From JADFSZ01 sp022560555 [NCBI: PVC group bacterium] (lineage in GTDB: Bacteria; GCA-001730085; JADFSZ01), in contig JADFSZ010000071.1 in the NCBI GenBank assembly GCA_022560555.1, forward strand, positions 1-8,388: a stretch of DNA of 8,388 bases, written 5' to 3'. Positions 1 to 5,752 of this stretch are shown in pieces (positions within the stretch are counted from its first letter, which is position 1; each line of letters opens with the position of its first letter). Both the position numbers and the translations under genes were made by a program. The notes under the pieces are model-generated. The model searched no databases, had not been told where the DNA came from, and was given only the letters and a program-made list of their open reading frames with translations.

Positions 1-386
1 TTGTAAGTGGTTCCAGCATTATATCCAAAATCAGAGTTGTAAGCATATTTCATCGTGTCATCAAATGCTTTGTGAAGGGTAGCCGGGCAATTAAAAATAT
101 CTTGATTGTTGAGGTAGCTGTTGAGGGTATTGTACCAACGGTCCCCAAATCCTCCCCCGGACATCGAAGGGAAATAGTGACGATTGTCATCCATGTATAA
201 CATGAGCGCTTGTCCCATTTGTCGCAGGTTACTGGTGCATGTGGACGCATACGCCGTTTCTCTCGTACGGTGAAGAACAGTGAGAAGCAAAGACCCGAGT
301 ATAGCTATAATAGCGATCACAACCATCATTTCTATCAGAGTAAATGCTTTCGGCTGATCTTCCCTAAGAGTTCGCTTTTTCTTCAT
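1..386 (-). CDS. Type IV prepilin / type II secretion pseudopilin-like protein (3' end cut by window edge)
   Basis: The reading frame is open for 128 codons and leaves the window at position 1, so the C-terminus is missing. A short basic leader ([14 protein letters not shown]) is followed by the prepilin signature [16 protein letters not shown] at residues 15-30. Processing is expected between Ala14 and Phe15, with Glu19 as the conserved Glu at mature position 5. The usual residue before the cut is Gly; Ala is seen in many PVC-type prepilins. After the hydrophobic helix come [16 protein letters not shown] (53-68), YFP (71-73), a Cys-Pro (100-101) and Tyr/Asn-rich motifs, typical of the large families of single-helix surface pseudopilins. 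The start is the ATG at 386, with GGAGG at 399-395, 8 nt upstream. It lies 29 nt after tsaC on the same strand. Fibre-forming pilin and minor pseudopilin cannot be told apart here. Confidence 0.88.
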   Translation of the reverse strand, partial: MKKKRTLREDQPKAFTLIEMMVVIAIIAILGSLLLTVLHRTRETAYASTCTSNLRQMGQALMLYMDDNRHYFPSMSGGGFGDRWYNTLNSYLNNQDIFNCPATLHKAFDDTMKYAYNSDFGYNAGTTY

Positions 387-415
387 CCCAAGTTCCTCCG
401 TATACAATCGGTTAT

Positions 416-1033
416 TTATAAGCTTCTGGTACGGATAAATGTTTTCATCCGTTCAACATCCATGCCCTTACGAACGATTTGAAAAGGTGTTTTTGTCAAA
501 TCAACAATCGTTGACACACATCCCGGAACCTCATCATCAGCCATAAGCCTTAGATCAATACTATCACCGAATATTTTATCAATTAAAAGTCCTTTCGACA
601 AAGGATTTTCACCCGAAATATTCACACTGCTGGCACCTACGGGATAGGTCGTGCGCGAAAGTAGCTCACAGCTCGTCCGATTGGCCGGACAGCGCAATCC
701 TTGGATTTGAGCCTTGTGGTCCAAAACGAGCACGGTCACAGGGCCGGGGAGAAAAACGCGAATAAATTCCTCTTGATCAAAATCGAGGGTGTAAGGGCCG
801 TTCAAAATCTCATCAATTGTGGAAACATGTCTAGAGACAGGTTTGTCCGGATCACGTTTTTTGAGCCTGACAAATTTGTCCTTTGCCAACTGATGATCCA
901 GCCGGAAGCCAAGCCCATATACCGTGTCTGTTGGAAACACAACGAGCCCCCCGTTATCTAAAATGCGAGCGGCATCATCCAACACGGCATTTCGCTCATC
1001 AACGGACAGATCGGGCATCAATATTGCCGGCAT
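416..1033 (-). CDS. tsaC: L-threonylcarbamoyladenylate synthase (TsaC/YrdC family)
   Basis: This cytoplasmic enzyme makes threonylcarbamoyl-AMP from threonine, bicarbonate and ATP, the first step of t6A formation at tRNA position 37. The 205-residue product is a single YrdC domain without the C-terminal Sua5 extension. Family motifs in order are [15 protein letters not shown] (28-42), KKR plus KP (58-65), [22 protein letters not shown] (the TSAN-SG position) and STIVDLT near the C-terminus. The ATG at 1033 overlaps the end of purE by 16 nt and has no Shine-Dalgarno sequence; it sits directly on an A9 run. An alternative start is Met6 at 1018, where the purE stop and an ATG overlap as TGATG, giving 200 residues. 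I prefer 1033 because residues 3-6 look like the usual first beta strand. Either way, translation is probably coupled to purE. Confidence 0.92.
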   Translation of the reverse strand: MPAILMPDLSVDERNAVLDDAARILDNGGLVVFPTDTVYGLGFRLDHQLAKDKFVRLKKRDPDKPVSRHVSTIDEILNGPYTLDFDQEEFIRVFLPGPVTVLVLDHKAQIQGLRCPANRTSCELLSRTTYPVGASSVNISGENPLSKGLLIDKIFGDSIDLRLMADDEVPGCVSTIVDLTKTPFQIVRKGMDVERMKTFIRTRSL

Positions 1034-1536
1034 TTTTTTTTGATCGACTTATTTTTGGCTAGAACGGATTGAGCCATGCTTTTCTTGTATTGACCCAATT
1101 TTTTAGCAAGAGTTGGATTGGATAAAGCCAGTATTTCAACGGCAAAAATTCCGGCATTTTTGGCTCCGCTTTTTCCGATGGCCATAGTGCCCACGGGAAT
1201 CCCGCCCGGCATCTGGACTGTGGACAAAAGCGAGTCCAAGCCTTTGAGAGAAGGGCTTTCAATGGGAACCCCAATAACGGGATAGGTTGTGTGTCCGGCA
1301 ATCACGCCAGCTAAATGCGCGGCGCCTCCCGCGGCAGCCACAAAAACTCTTATGCCTTTGCCGGGGGCCTGTTTGACATACCTGACGGTTTCGGTCGGAG
1401 TTCTGTGAGCCGATAACACTTTAATATCATAGGCAACGCCGAATTCTTCTAAAATCCGGACACAACTCATCATCACCGGAAGATCCGTGTCAGATCCCAT
1501 AAGAATAGCCACTTGCGTTTTTAGTTTTGCGGACAT
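1018..1536 (-). CDS. purE: N5-carboxyaminoimidazole ribonucleotide mutase (PurE class I)
   Basis: PurE rearranges N5-CAIR to CAIR in de novo purine synthesis in the cytoplasm. The 172-residue protein matches the usual class I length. Visible motifs are MGSDTDLPVM (13-22) for phosphate binding, SAHRTP (42-47) with the catalytic-region His44, AAAGGAAHL (67-75), PVIGVPI, and a long signature from GLDSLLSTVQMPGG to SGAKNAGIFA. The start at 1536 has a near-perfect Shine-Dalgarno sequence, TAAGGAGG. The C-terminus is Lys-rich and ends K-K-K-C-R-Q-Y, with the three Lys codons forming an A9 run that overlaps the tsaC start. No purK is visible, although the class I mutase normally works with PurK; a purK gene would be expected elsewhere. 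Confidence 0.95.
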   Translation of the reverse strand: MSAKLKTQVAILMGSDTDLPVMMSCVRILEEFGVAYDIKVLSAHRTPTETVRYVKQAPGKGIRVFVAAAGGAAHLAGVIAGHTTYPVIGVPIESPSLKGLDSLLSTVQMPGGIPVGTMAIGKSGAKNAGIFAVEILALSNPTLAKKLGQYKKSMAQSVLAKNKSIKKKCRQY

Positions 1537-1542
1537 ATCTAT

Positions 1543-1550
1543 CCTCCTTA
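1543..1550 (-). promoter_or_regulatory. Strong Shine-Dalgarno site of purE
   Basis: TAAGGAGG lies 6 nt before the purE ATG at 1536 and is close to a full anti-Shine-Dalgarno complement. It is the strongest ribosome-binding site in the window. It suggests purE is translated efficiently and independently of the gene before it. Confidence 0.85.
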
Positions 1551-1564
1551 ATAGAGCCTCTAGC

Positions 1565-2026
1565 CTACTCGGCCGCTTTCTTAAAATCTCTTGCTGAAAC
1601 AGCGCCTTCCATTGAATAGGGACGACTCATCAGCTTCCATTCCTCATCAAAAGGCATAAAATCAAACACATAGCTAAGGGATTCTTTTTTCTTTGCTGAT
1701 TGACTCCAAAAATCAATTTTAACAAACATGGTGATTTGATTCTTGTATTCATTCACCATCATAATCGTGTGCCGAATCACATCACGCGCTTGATTTTCCG
1801 TACTTTCATATTCATTCATAAAATCAAAGAGGCGGATAGCCTCTTGGGCCTCCGGCGAAAGAAACGTGTACATTTGTGAATATTCCTTCAGCATCCAATA
1901 CTGGCAATACTCTTTTATGCTGTTAGAAATCTCAACAAGATCTTCAACACCGGACGCCCTGGTCACACAAGGATCTTGAAAAAACAAAAAACATAAAAGG
2001 TAAAAACAATATCTCGTTTTTTTCAT
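1565..2026 (-). CDS. Exported protein of unknown function, possibly NTF2-like fold
   Basis: I do not recognise a named family. The 153-residue product starts with a basic, hydrophobic N-terminus (MKKTRYCFYLLCFLFFQ) and a plausible signal peptidase site after TRA at about residue 24, so the mature protein should be periplasmic or otherwise exported. The mature part runs helix-rich (VEDLVEISNSIKEYCQYW), then Y-S-Q-M-Y-T-F-L-S-P-E-A-Q, then another helix, then strand-like segments ending in E-E-W-K-L-M. This order resembles small NTF2-like/SnoaL-type domains, a weak inference from pattern only. The ATG at 2026 is 10 nt after the ahcY stop and has no clear Shine-Dalgarno sequence, so translation may depend on coupling to ahcY. 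It sits between ahcY and purE in the same run of genes, which says little about its role. Confidence 0.75.
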   Translation of the reverse strand: MKKTRYCFYLLCFLFFQDPCVTRASGVEDLVEISNSIKEYCQYWMLKEYSQMYTFLSPEAQEAIRLFDFMNEYESTENQARDVIRHTIMMVNEYKNQITMFVKIDFWSQSAKKKESLSYVFDFMPFDEEWKLMSRPYSMEGAVSARDFKKAAE

Positions 2027-2036
2027 ACAGACAAAT

Positions 2037-3296
2037 TTATGTTCCGAATTCCCAGGAGGCCAGATATTTTTTTTGAATTTCGGTCAATCGATCGATTTTG
2101 ACTCCTAAAGATTTGAGCTTCAGCACGGCAATCTGCTTGTCAATATTTTCCGGAACAGGGTAAACCTTATTACCCAACGTCGTATGATTTTTCGCAAGAT
2201 ATTCCGCGGCCAAGGCCTGATTCGCAAAGCTCATATCCATCACACACGCCGGATGTCCCTCAGCGGCAGACAAATTCACCAAACGTCCGTCCGCAATGAT
2301 ATAAATTCTATTCCCGTTCTTCAATTTATACTCGTCAACAAAATCCCGAACAACTCTTTTGGTTTTAGTAACCGCGGACAATCCCTTCAGCTCAAGCTCC
2401 ACGTTAAAATGTCCGGAATTACATACGAGGGCCCCGTCCTTCATCTTCAGGAAGTGCTCTTTTCTGATCACGTCGGTGTCGCCCGTGACGGTTACAAAAA
2501 TGTCTCCGATCTTGGCGGCATCCGCAATCGGCATCACCCGGAATCCGTCCATTATCGCTTCCAAAGCTCTTAAGGGATCGACTTCGGTAACAACCACATC
2601 GGCACCCAATCCTTTCGCGCGCAGTGCCACTCCGTGTCCACACCATCCGTATCCGCACACAACAAAGATACGTCCCGCAATCAACGTGTTTGTGGCCCGG
2701 ATGATTCCATCCATGGTGCTTTGTCCCGTTCCATACCGATTATCAAACATATGTTTGGTCAGCGCGTCGTTTACGGCAACAACGGGAAACGCGAGGACTC
2801 CTTGATCAGCCATCGCTTTTAGACGGATAACACCCGTGGTCGTTTCTTCGGTTGATCCGATTAATCCTTGGACGAGTTCTTTTCTTTTAGATAATATCTC
2901 GCACACAAGATCCGCACCGTCATCCATGGTGATGGTCGGACGAACATCAAGAGCGGACTTGATATGACTATAATACACCTTGGCGTTTTCCCCTTTAATC
3001 GCAAAAACAGAAAGGCCATAATCCTTTACCAATGATGCCGCAACGTCATCCTGAGTGGATAGAGGGTTTGAAGCGCAAGCAATAACCTTCGCACCTCCGG
3101 CTTTTAGCGCCAAAAGAAGGTTGGCCGTCTCCGCGGTGATATGCAGACAGCAACTGATTGTTTGTCCCTTAAGGGGTTTACTTTTTTTAAATCGTTCCTC
3201 GATAAGACTGAGAACCGGCATATCCCGCTTGGACCATTCGATCCGTAATTTTCCGTGGCTTGCGAGTTTGAGTGATTTTACATCTGAAGCGACCAT
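2037..3296 (-). CDS. ahcY: Adenosylhomocysteinase (S-adenosyl-L-homocysteine hydrolase), short archaeal/Thermotoga type
   Basis: AhcY reversibly splits S-adenosylhomocysteine into adenosine and homocysteine, relieving product inhibition of methyltransferases. It is a cytoplasmic NAD-dependent enzyme, usually a tetramer. Substrate-domain motifs are [10 protein letters not shown] (48-57, His52 matching the conserved catalytic-site His), the TMDDGADL segment, GSTEETTTG and [11 protein letters not shown], which carries the conserved Lys and Asp. The NAD fold shows GYGWCGHG followed by VTEVDP. A later N-S-G-H-F carries the second conserved His. At 419 residues it lacks the roughly 40-residue insertion of most bacterial and eukaryotic enzymes. 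It ends W-E-F-G-T rather than the K-Y-R-Y type tail. I chose the ATG at 3296 because AAAGGA lies 6 nt upstream; an in-frame TTG at 3311 lies upstream of that site. It is 24 nt after metK. Confidence 0.96.
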   Translation of the reverse strand: MVASDVKSLKLASHGKLRIEWSKRDMPVLSLIEERFKKSKPLKGQTISCCLHITAETANLLLALKAGGAKVIACASNPLSTQDDVAASLVKDYGLSVFAIKGENAKVYYSHIKSALDVRPTITMDDGADLVCEILSKRKELVQGLIGSTEETTTGVIRLKAMADQGVLAFPVVAVNDALTKHMFDNRYGTGQSTMDGIIRATNTLIAGRIFVVCGYGWCGHGVALRAKGLGADVVVTEVDPLRALEAIMDGFRVMPIADAAKIGDIFVTVTGDTDVIRKEHFLKMKDGALVCNSGHFNVELELKGLSAVTKTKRVVRDFVDEYKLKNGNRIYIIADGRLVNLSAAEGHPACVMDMSFANQALAAEYLAKNHTTLGNKVYPVPENIDKQIAVLKLKSLGVKIDRLTEIQKKYLASWEFGT

Positions 3297-3302
3297 AAAC
3301 AA

Positions 3303-3308
3303 TCCTTT
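3303..3308 (-). promoter_or_regulatory. Shine-Dalgarno site that fixes the ahcY start
   Basis: AAAGGA is 6 nt before the ATG at 3296. The competing in-frame TTG at 3311 lies upstream of this motif and has no comparable site, so the shorter protein is favoured. Confidence 0.75.
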
Positions 3309-3320
3309 CAATTAATACTC

Positions 3321-4532
3321 TTATACGGAGATGAGTTTTCGTGAAAAATATTTTTCTTCCGTTCGCAGACCCGCAAATTTTCGAATTTCTTCGACCTTAT
3401 CCGTTTTTTCCCACGTGAACGTAGGCTCTGATCTTCCGAAATGGCCGTAAGCCGCTGTTTTACGAAAAATCGGCCGCCTCAGTTTTAGATTTTTGATGAT
3501 AGATGCGGGACGCAAATCAAAAATATGGTTGACGGCTTCTAAGATTTTCTCATCAGAGATTTTCCCCGTTCCAAACGTGTTCACAAGAACAGACACGGGT
3601 TGCGCGACTCCGATCGCGTACGCGACCTGGAGTTCACATTCATGTGCCAGGTCCGCGGCAACAATATTTTTGGCCACATAGCGCGCCATATAGGCGGCGC
3701 TACGATCCACTTTTGAAGGATCTTTTCCGGAAAAAGCCCCTCCGCCGTGACGGCTGCGGCCGCCGTATGTGTCAACAATGATTTTTCGTCCCGTCAAGCC
3801 GCAATCTCCCTGCGGCCCTCCAACGACAAACCGTCCTGTCGGATTCACGTGTATAACAGTGTTGTTATCTAGCCATTTCTTCGGAATAACCGTACGAATG
3901 ACTTTTGATATAATTTCGCTCTTTAATGTGTCATAAGAAATGTCCGGCACGTGCTGTGTTGAGATAACAATATTGTGTACGCGTGTTGGTTTTCCATCGA
4001 CATACTCAACCGTTACCTGACTTTTAGAATCCGGCCGAAGAAAATCTATTTGCCCGCCTTTCCTTAAAGCGGCCAAACGCATAACAAGCTGATTGGCCAT
4101 CGCGATCGGCAGCGGCATAAACTCTTTTGTTTCTTGAATCGCGTATCCAAACATCATGCCCTGGTCACCGGCCCCTTGTTCTTTGTGGAGTCCTTTGCCG
4201 GTTGAAACCCCTTGAGAAATATCCGGAGACTGTTTCCCTAGAGCGATGTTCACTCCGCATGTTTTGTAATCAAACCCCATCTCGCTTGACGTATATCCGA
4301 TATCTTTTACTGTATCACGAACTACTTTTGAAAAATCAATATTAGCCTTCGTAGTGATTTCGCCGGCCACGAGGACAAAGCCCGTTGTTACCAAACATTC
4401 ACAGGCCACGCGTGCGGTGGGATCTTTTTCCAGGATCGCGTCTAAGATCGCGTCTGAAATTTGATCGCACATCTTATCCGGATGCCCTTCGCTGACAGAT
4501 TCGGATGTAAAAAGATAGTTTTTTCCGCTCAT
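3321..4532 (-). CDS. metK: S-adenosylmethionine synthase
   Basis: MetK makes S-adenosylmethionine, phosphate and diphosphate from methionine and ATP in the cytoplasm. The 403-residue protein is slightly longer than many bacterial forms. The N-terminal [11 protein letters not shown] (10-20) holds the catalytic His17 and the Asp19/Lys20 metal and phosphate ligands. Signature one is [12 protein letters not shown] (120-131). Signature two is GGGAFSGKD (263-271), followed by DRSAAY. The C-terminal FGR-plus-TFTWE pattern is also typical. Two start codons compete: GTG at 4535 and ATG at 4532. I chose the ATG, 8 nt after AAAGGA. It is second in the run, 34 nt after smpB and 24 nt before ahcY, so synthesis of S-adenosylmethionine and disposal of its methylation product are probably co-expressed. 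The 34-nt gap is too short for a SAM riboswitch. Confidence 0.97.
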   Translation of the reverse strand: MSGKNYLFTSESVSEGHPDKMCDQISDAILDAILEKDPTARVACECLVTTGFVLVAGEITTKANIDFSKVVRDTVKDIGYTSSEMGFDYKTCGVNIALGKQSPDISQGVSTGKGLHKEQGAGDQGMMFGYAIQETKEFMPLPIAMANQLVMRLAALRKGGQIDFLRPDSKSQVTVEYVDGKPTRVHNIVISTQHVPDISYDTLKSEIISKVIRTVIPKKWLDNNTVIHVNPTGRFVVGGPQGDCGLTGRKIIVDTYGGRSRHGGGAFSGKDPSKVDRSAAYMARYVAKNIVAADLAHECELQVAYAIGVAQPVSVLVNTFGTGKISDEKILEAVNHIFDLRPASIIKNLKLRRPIFRKTAAYGHFGRSEPTFTWEKTDKVEEIRKFAGLRTEEKYFSRKLISV

Positions 4533-4540
4533 CACATTTG

Positions 4541-4546
4541 TCCTTT
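4541..4546 (-). promoter_or_regulatory. Shine-Dalgarno site of metK
   Basis: AAAGGA is 8 nt before the ATG at 4532 and 5 nt before an in-frame GTG at 4535. The spacing and codon type favour the ATG, but the two starts differ by a single residue. Confidence 0.7.
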
Positions 4547-4569
4547 ATTGTACGGGGTAGATTTTCGTC

Positions 4570-5046
4570 TCATTTATGAATCTTTTGCTTTTTTCTGATG
4601 GCTCTATCGATATCTCTATCGACTGATTTTTTCTTCATTGTTTCTCTTTTGTCAAATTGCTTCTTCCCTTTTGCCACCCCTATCTCAACTTTGGCCCACT
4701 GATGACTAAAATATACTTTTAGAGGAACAAGGGTTCTTCCCTTAACATTAACACTCCCGTAAAGCTTATCGATTTCTTTTCGACTGAGCAGTAGTTTTCT
4801 GCTGCGGACTGGATCATAATCCGGCGAATAACTTTTGCCATACGGCTCAATACGCAGCTTGTAGAGAAACACTTCCCCTTGTTCGACACGCGCAAAACTA
4901 TCAACCAAACTCACACGGGATTCCCGCAAAGATTTTACCTCGCACCCCAAAAGAACTAACCCGCACTCGACGGTATCAAGGATGGTATAGTCTCTGTAAG
5001 CTTTTCGATTCGTGGCTATGACCTTATCTTTTGAATTTTTAGACAT
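4570..5046 (-). CDS. smpB: SsrA-binding protein SmpB
   Basis: SmpB binds tmRNA and brings it to ribosomes stalled on broken mRNAs (trans-translation). The 158-residue length is normal. Recognisable segments are NRKAYRDYTILDTVECGLVL, then L-G-C-E-V-K-S-L-R-E (33-42), DSFARV, the PVRSRKLLLS block, LVPLKVYF, and the AKVEIGVAKGKK...DKRE block. The Lys/Arg-rich C-terminal tail is expected to become helical in the decoding site. It is the first gene after the promoter at 5109-5081. The ATG at 5046 has no clear Shine-Dalgarno sequence, and the predicted leader is only about 28 nt. No tmRNA gene is visible next to it; the 169-bp region upstream is too short for one and shows no tRNA-like ends. Confidence 0.96.
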   Translation of the reverse strand: MSKNSKDKVIATNRKAYRDYTILDTVECGLVLLGCEVKSLRESRVSLVDSFARVEQGEVFLYKLRIEPYGKSYSPDYDPVRSRKLLLSRKEIDKLYGSVNVKGRTLVPLKVYFSHQWAKVEIGVAKGKKQFDKRETMKKKSVDRDIDRAIRKKQKIHK

Positions 5047-5080
5047 ATATCACGAGTCTTAGTCTTAGCCGAAAGCGCAT

Positions 5081-5109
5081 AATATAACACCCTTGCGGAC
5101 TAATTTCAA
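5081..5109 (-). promoter_or_regulatory. Sigma70-type promoter of the smpB operon
   Basis: Reading the minus strand, TTGAAA (5109-5104) is separated by exactly 17 bp from TATATT (5086-5081). This gives a predicted transcript start near 5074 and a leader of about 28 nt before smpB. The short leader contains a tandem CTAAGA-like repeat but no riboswitch-like structure that I can recognise. This is the only clear promoter for the seven-gene run. Confidence 0.7.
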
Positions 5110-5174
5110 TATATATTTAAGTTAAGTTAGCAGAAGTGCTTCGACAGAGTTTATAGGGAGACATTTATCATCGG

Positions 5175-5203
5175 CTGAAAGTCCACCAAACCACAGTTTT
5201 CAG
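5175..5203. repeat. Short inverted repeat between the 5216-5608 gene and the smpB promoter
   Basis: CTGAAA (5175-5180) and TTTCAG (5198-5203) can form a 6-bp stem, with two further wobble pairs, around a loop of about 13-17 nt. It lies just past the stop codon of the upstream minus-strand gene and before the smpB promoter. It lacks a GC-rich stem and a T-run, so it is not a convincing intrinsic terminator. The rest of 5047-5215 holds no gene that I can support. Confidence 0.3.
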
Positions 5204-5215
5204 AAGGCACCCCTC

Positions 5216-5608
5216 TCAATCTACGATTTGCACCGTATAGAGGCCCGGCCCTACTTCGAGGATTTCTGACTTATAACCCTGTTCCCTTAAGCGCTTTACA
5301 ACTTCAATGCAGAAATGACTTTGCTTGGCCGGGTCCCGCGCGATTTCTTCACCATAATTTTTCCACTCATCGGACATAAACTCCGGAAAACGGCTTTTCA
5401 TATCATGCAGGTACGGCTGGAGCTCCATCTGTCCGGCTTCCTCAGCCTCGTGCATGTAAATAGTCGAATAAACGGCATATTCATAAAACATATCTTCATC
5501 AAACGCCATGAGAAACGTCGGATGAAAAACCAAGAGACACGCAATATAAATGCATATAATGACGCTGATCTTGAATCGCTGTCTGACAAATCCCTTTAAT
5601 GTCAACAT
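5216..5608 (-). CDS. Small exported or membrane-anchored protein of unknown function
   Basis: I do not recognise a family. The 130-residue product has a basic start followed by a hydrophobic segment at about residues 14-34 (ISVIICIYIACLLVF to FLMA). This could be an uncleaved anchor or a signal peptide cut after LMA. The rest is acidic and mostly helical in appearance, with Tyr/Met-rich pieces (EYAVYSTIYMHEAEEAG, then FPEFMSDEWKNYGEE). It ends in a compact domain-like stretch with one Cys: FCIEVVKRLREQGYKSEILEVG followed by YTVQIVD, suggesting a helix and two strands. I chose the ATG at 5608 because GAGAGG lies 7 nt upstream. An in-frame TTG at 5668 would add 20 residues but overlaps the probable -10 box. 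The gene is divergent from the AsmA-like gene and 169 bp upstream of smpB. Confidence 0.75.
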   Translation of the reverse strand: MLTLKGFVRQRFKISVIICIYIACLLVFHPTFLMAFDEDMFYEYAVYSTIYMHEAEEAGQMELQPYLHDMKSRFPEFMSDEWKNYGEEIARDPAKQSHFCIEVVKRLREQGYKSEILEVGPGLYTVQIVD

Positions 5609-5615
5609 GTGCAGG

Positions 5616-5621
5616 CCTCTC
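5616..5621 (-). promoter_or_regulatory. Shine-Dalgarno site that fixes the start of the 130-residue protein
   Basis: GAGAGG is 7 nt before the ATG at 5608. No comparable site precedes the in-frame TTG at 5668, which supports the shorter product starting just before its hydrophobic segment. Confidence 0.7.
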
Positions 5622-5659
5622 TTTATGAAATTTTGGCGGATATTTATCCTGCCATCATT

Positions 5660-5665
5660 ATTATA
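5660..5665 (-). promoter_or_regulatory. Possible -10 box for the 130-residue exported protein
   Basis: A perfect TATAAT reads on the minus strand about 50 nt before the ATG at 5608, giving a leader of roughly 45 nt. No good -35 hexamer lies at 16-18 bp (TAGCAT at 17 bp), so promoter strength is doubtful or needs an activator. Confidence 0.4.
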
Positions 5666-5695
5666 CAATTTTCGCGCGCATGATGCTATAAGTCA

Positions 5696-5724
5696 TTGCC
5701 TAGGGCCTAAATGCAACTTATAAT
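5696..5724 (+). promoter_or_regulatory. Sigma70-type promoter of the AsmA-like gene
   Basis: TTGCCT (5696-5701) is followed by a 17-bp spacer and a perfect TATAAT (5719-5724). Transcription should start near 5731, downstream of the in-frame ATG at 5711. This is why I place the protein start at the later ATG, 5753. The promoter is back-to-back with the minus-strand -10 box at 5665-5660. Confidence 0.65.
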
Positions 5725-5752
5725 GCTGAGGCGATCTAAAAATGAGAAACCC

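Noticed and set aside
50-250. Minus-strand open frame of 66 codons
   Set aside because: It lies inside the prepilin gene in another frame; the prepilin frame has the FTLIE signature, a good Shine-Dalgarno sequence and an open frame to the window edge.
210-482. Plus-strand open frame of 90 codons
   Set aside because: It is antisense to the prepilin and the end of tsaC, with no domain-like pattern and no promoter.
2184-2822. Several plus- and minus-strand open frames within ahcY
   Set aside because: They overlap the well-conserved ahcY coding frame and have unnatural composition (Arg/Ser/Thr-rich), so they are by-products of its codon use.
3297-3311. Longer ahcY starting at TTG 3311
   Set aside because: The Shine-Dalgarno sequence AAAGGA lies between this TTG and the ATG at 3296, so only the ATG is properly placed.
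4536-4569. SAM- or SAH-responsive riboswitch before metK or ahcY
   Set aside because: The gaps of 34 and 24 nt are too short, and the smpB leader of about 28 nt has no fitting structure or consensus.
5055-5066. Tandem AGTCTT repeat in the smpB leader
   Set aside because: Only two 6-bp copies; too short to distinguish from chance.
5047-5215. tmRNA (ssrA) next to smpB
   Set aside because: The spacer is only 169 bp, has no tRNA-like end or CCA-type acceptor and no tag-coding frame that I can see.
5711-5752. Longer AsmA-like protein starting at ATG 5711
   Set aside because: The ATG lies upstream of the TATAAT at 5719-5724, so it would not be in the transcript; the ATG at 5753 also starts right before the membrane helix.
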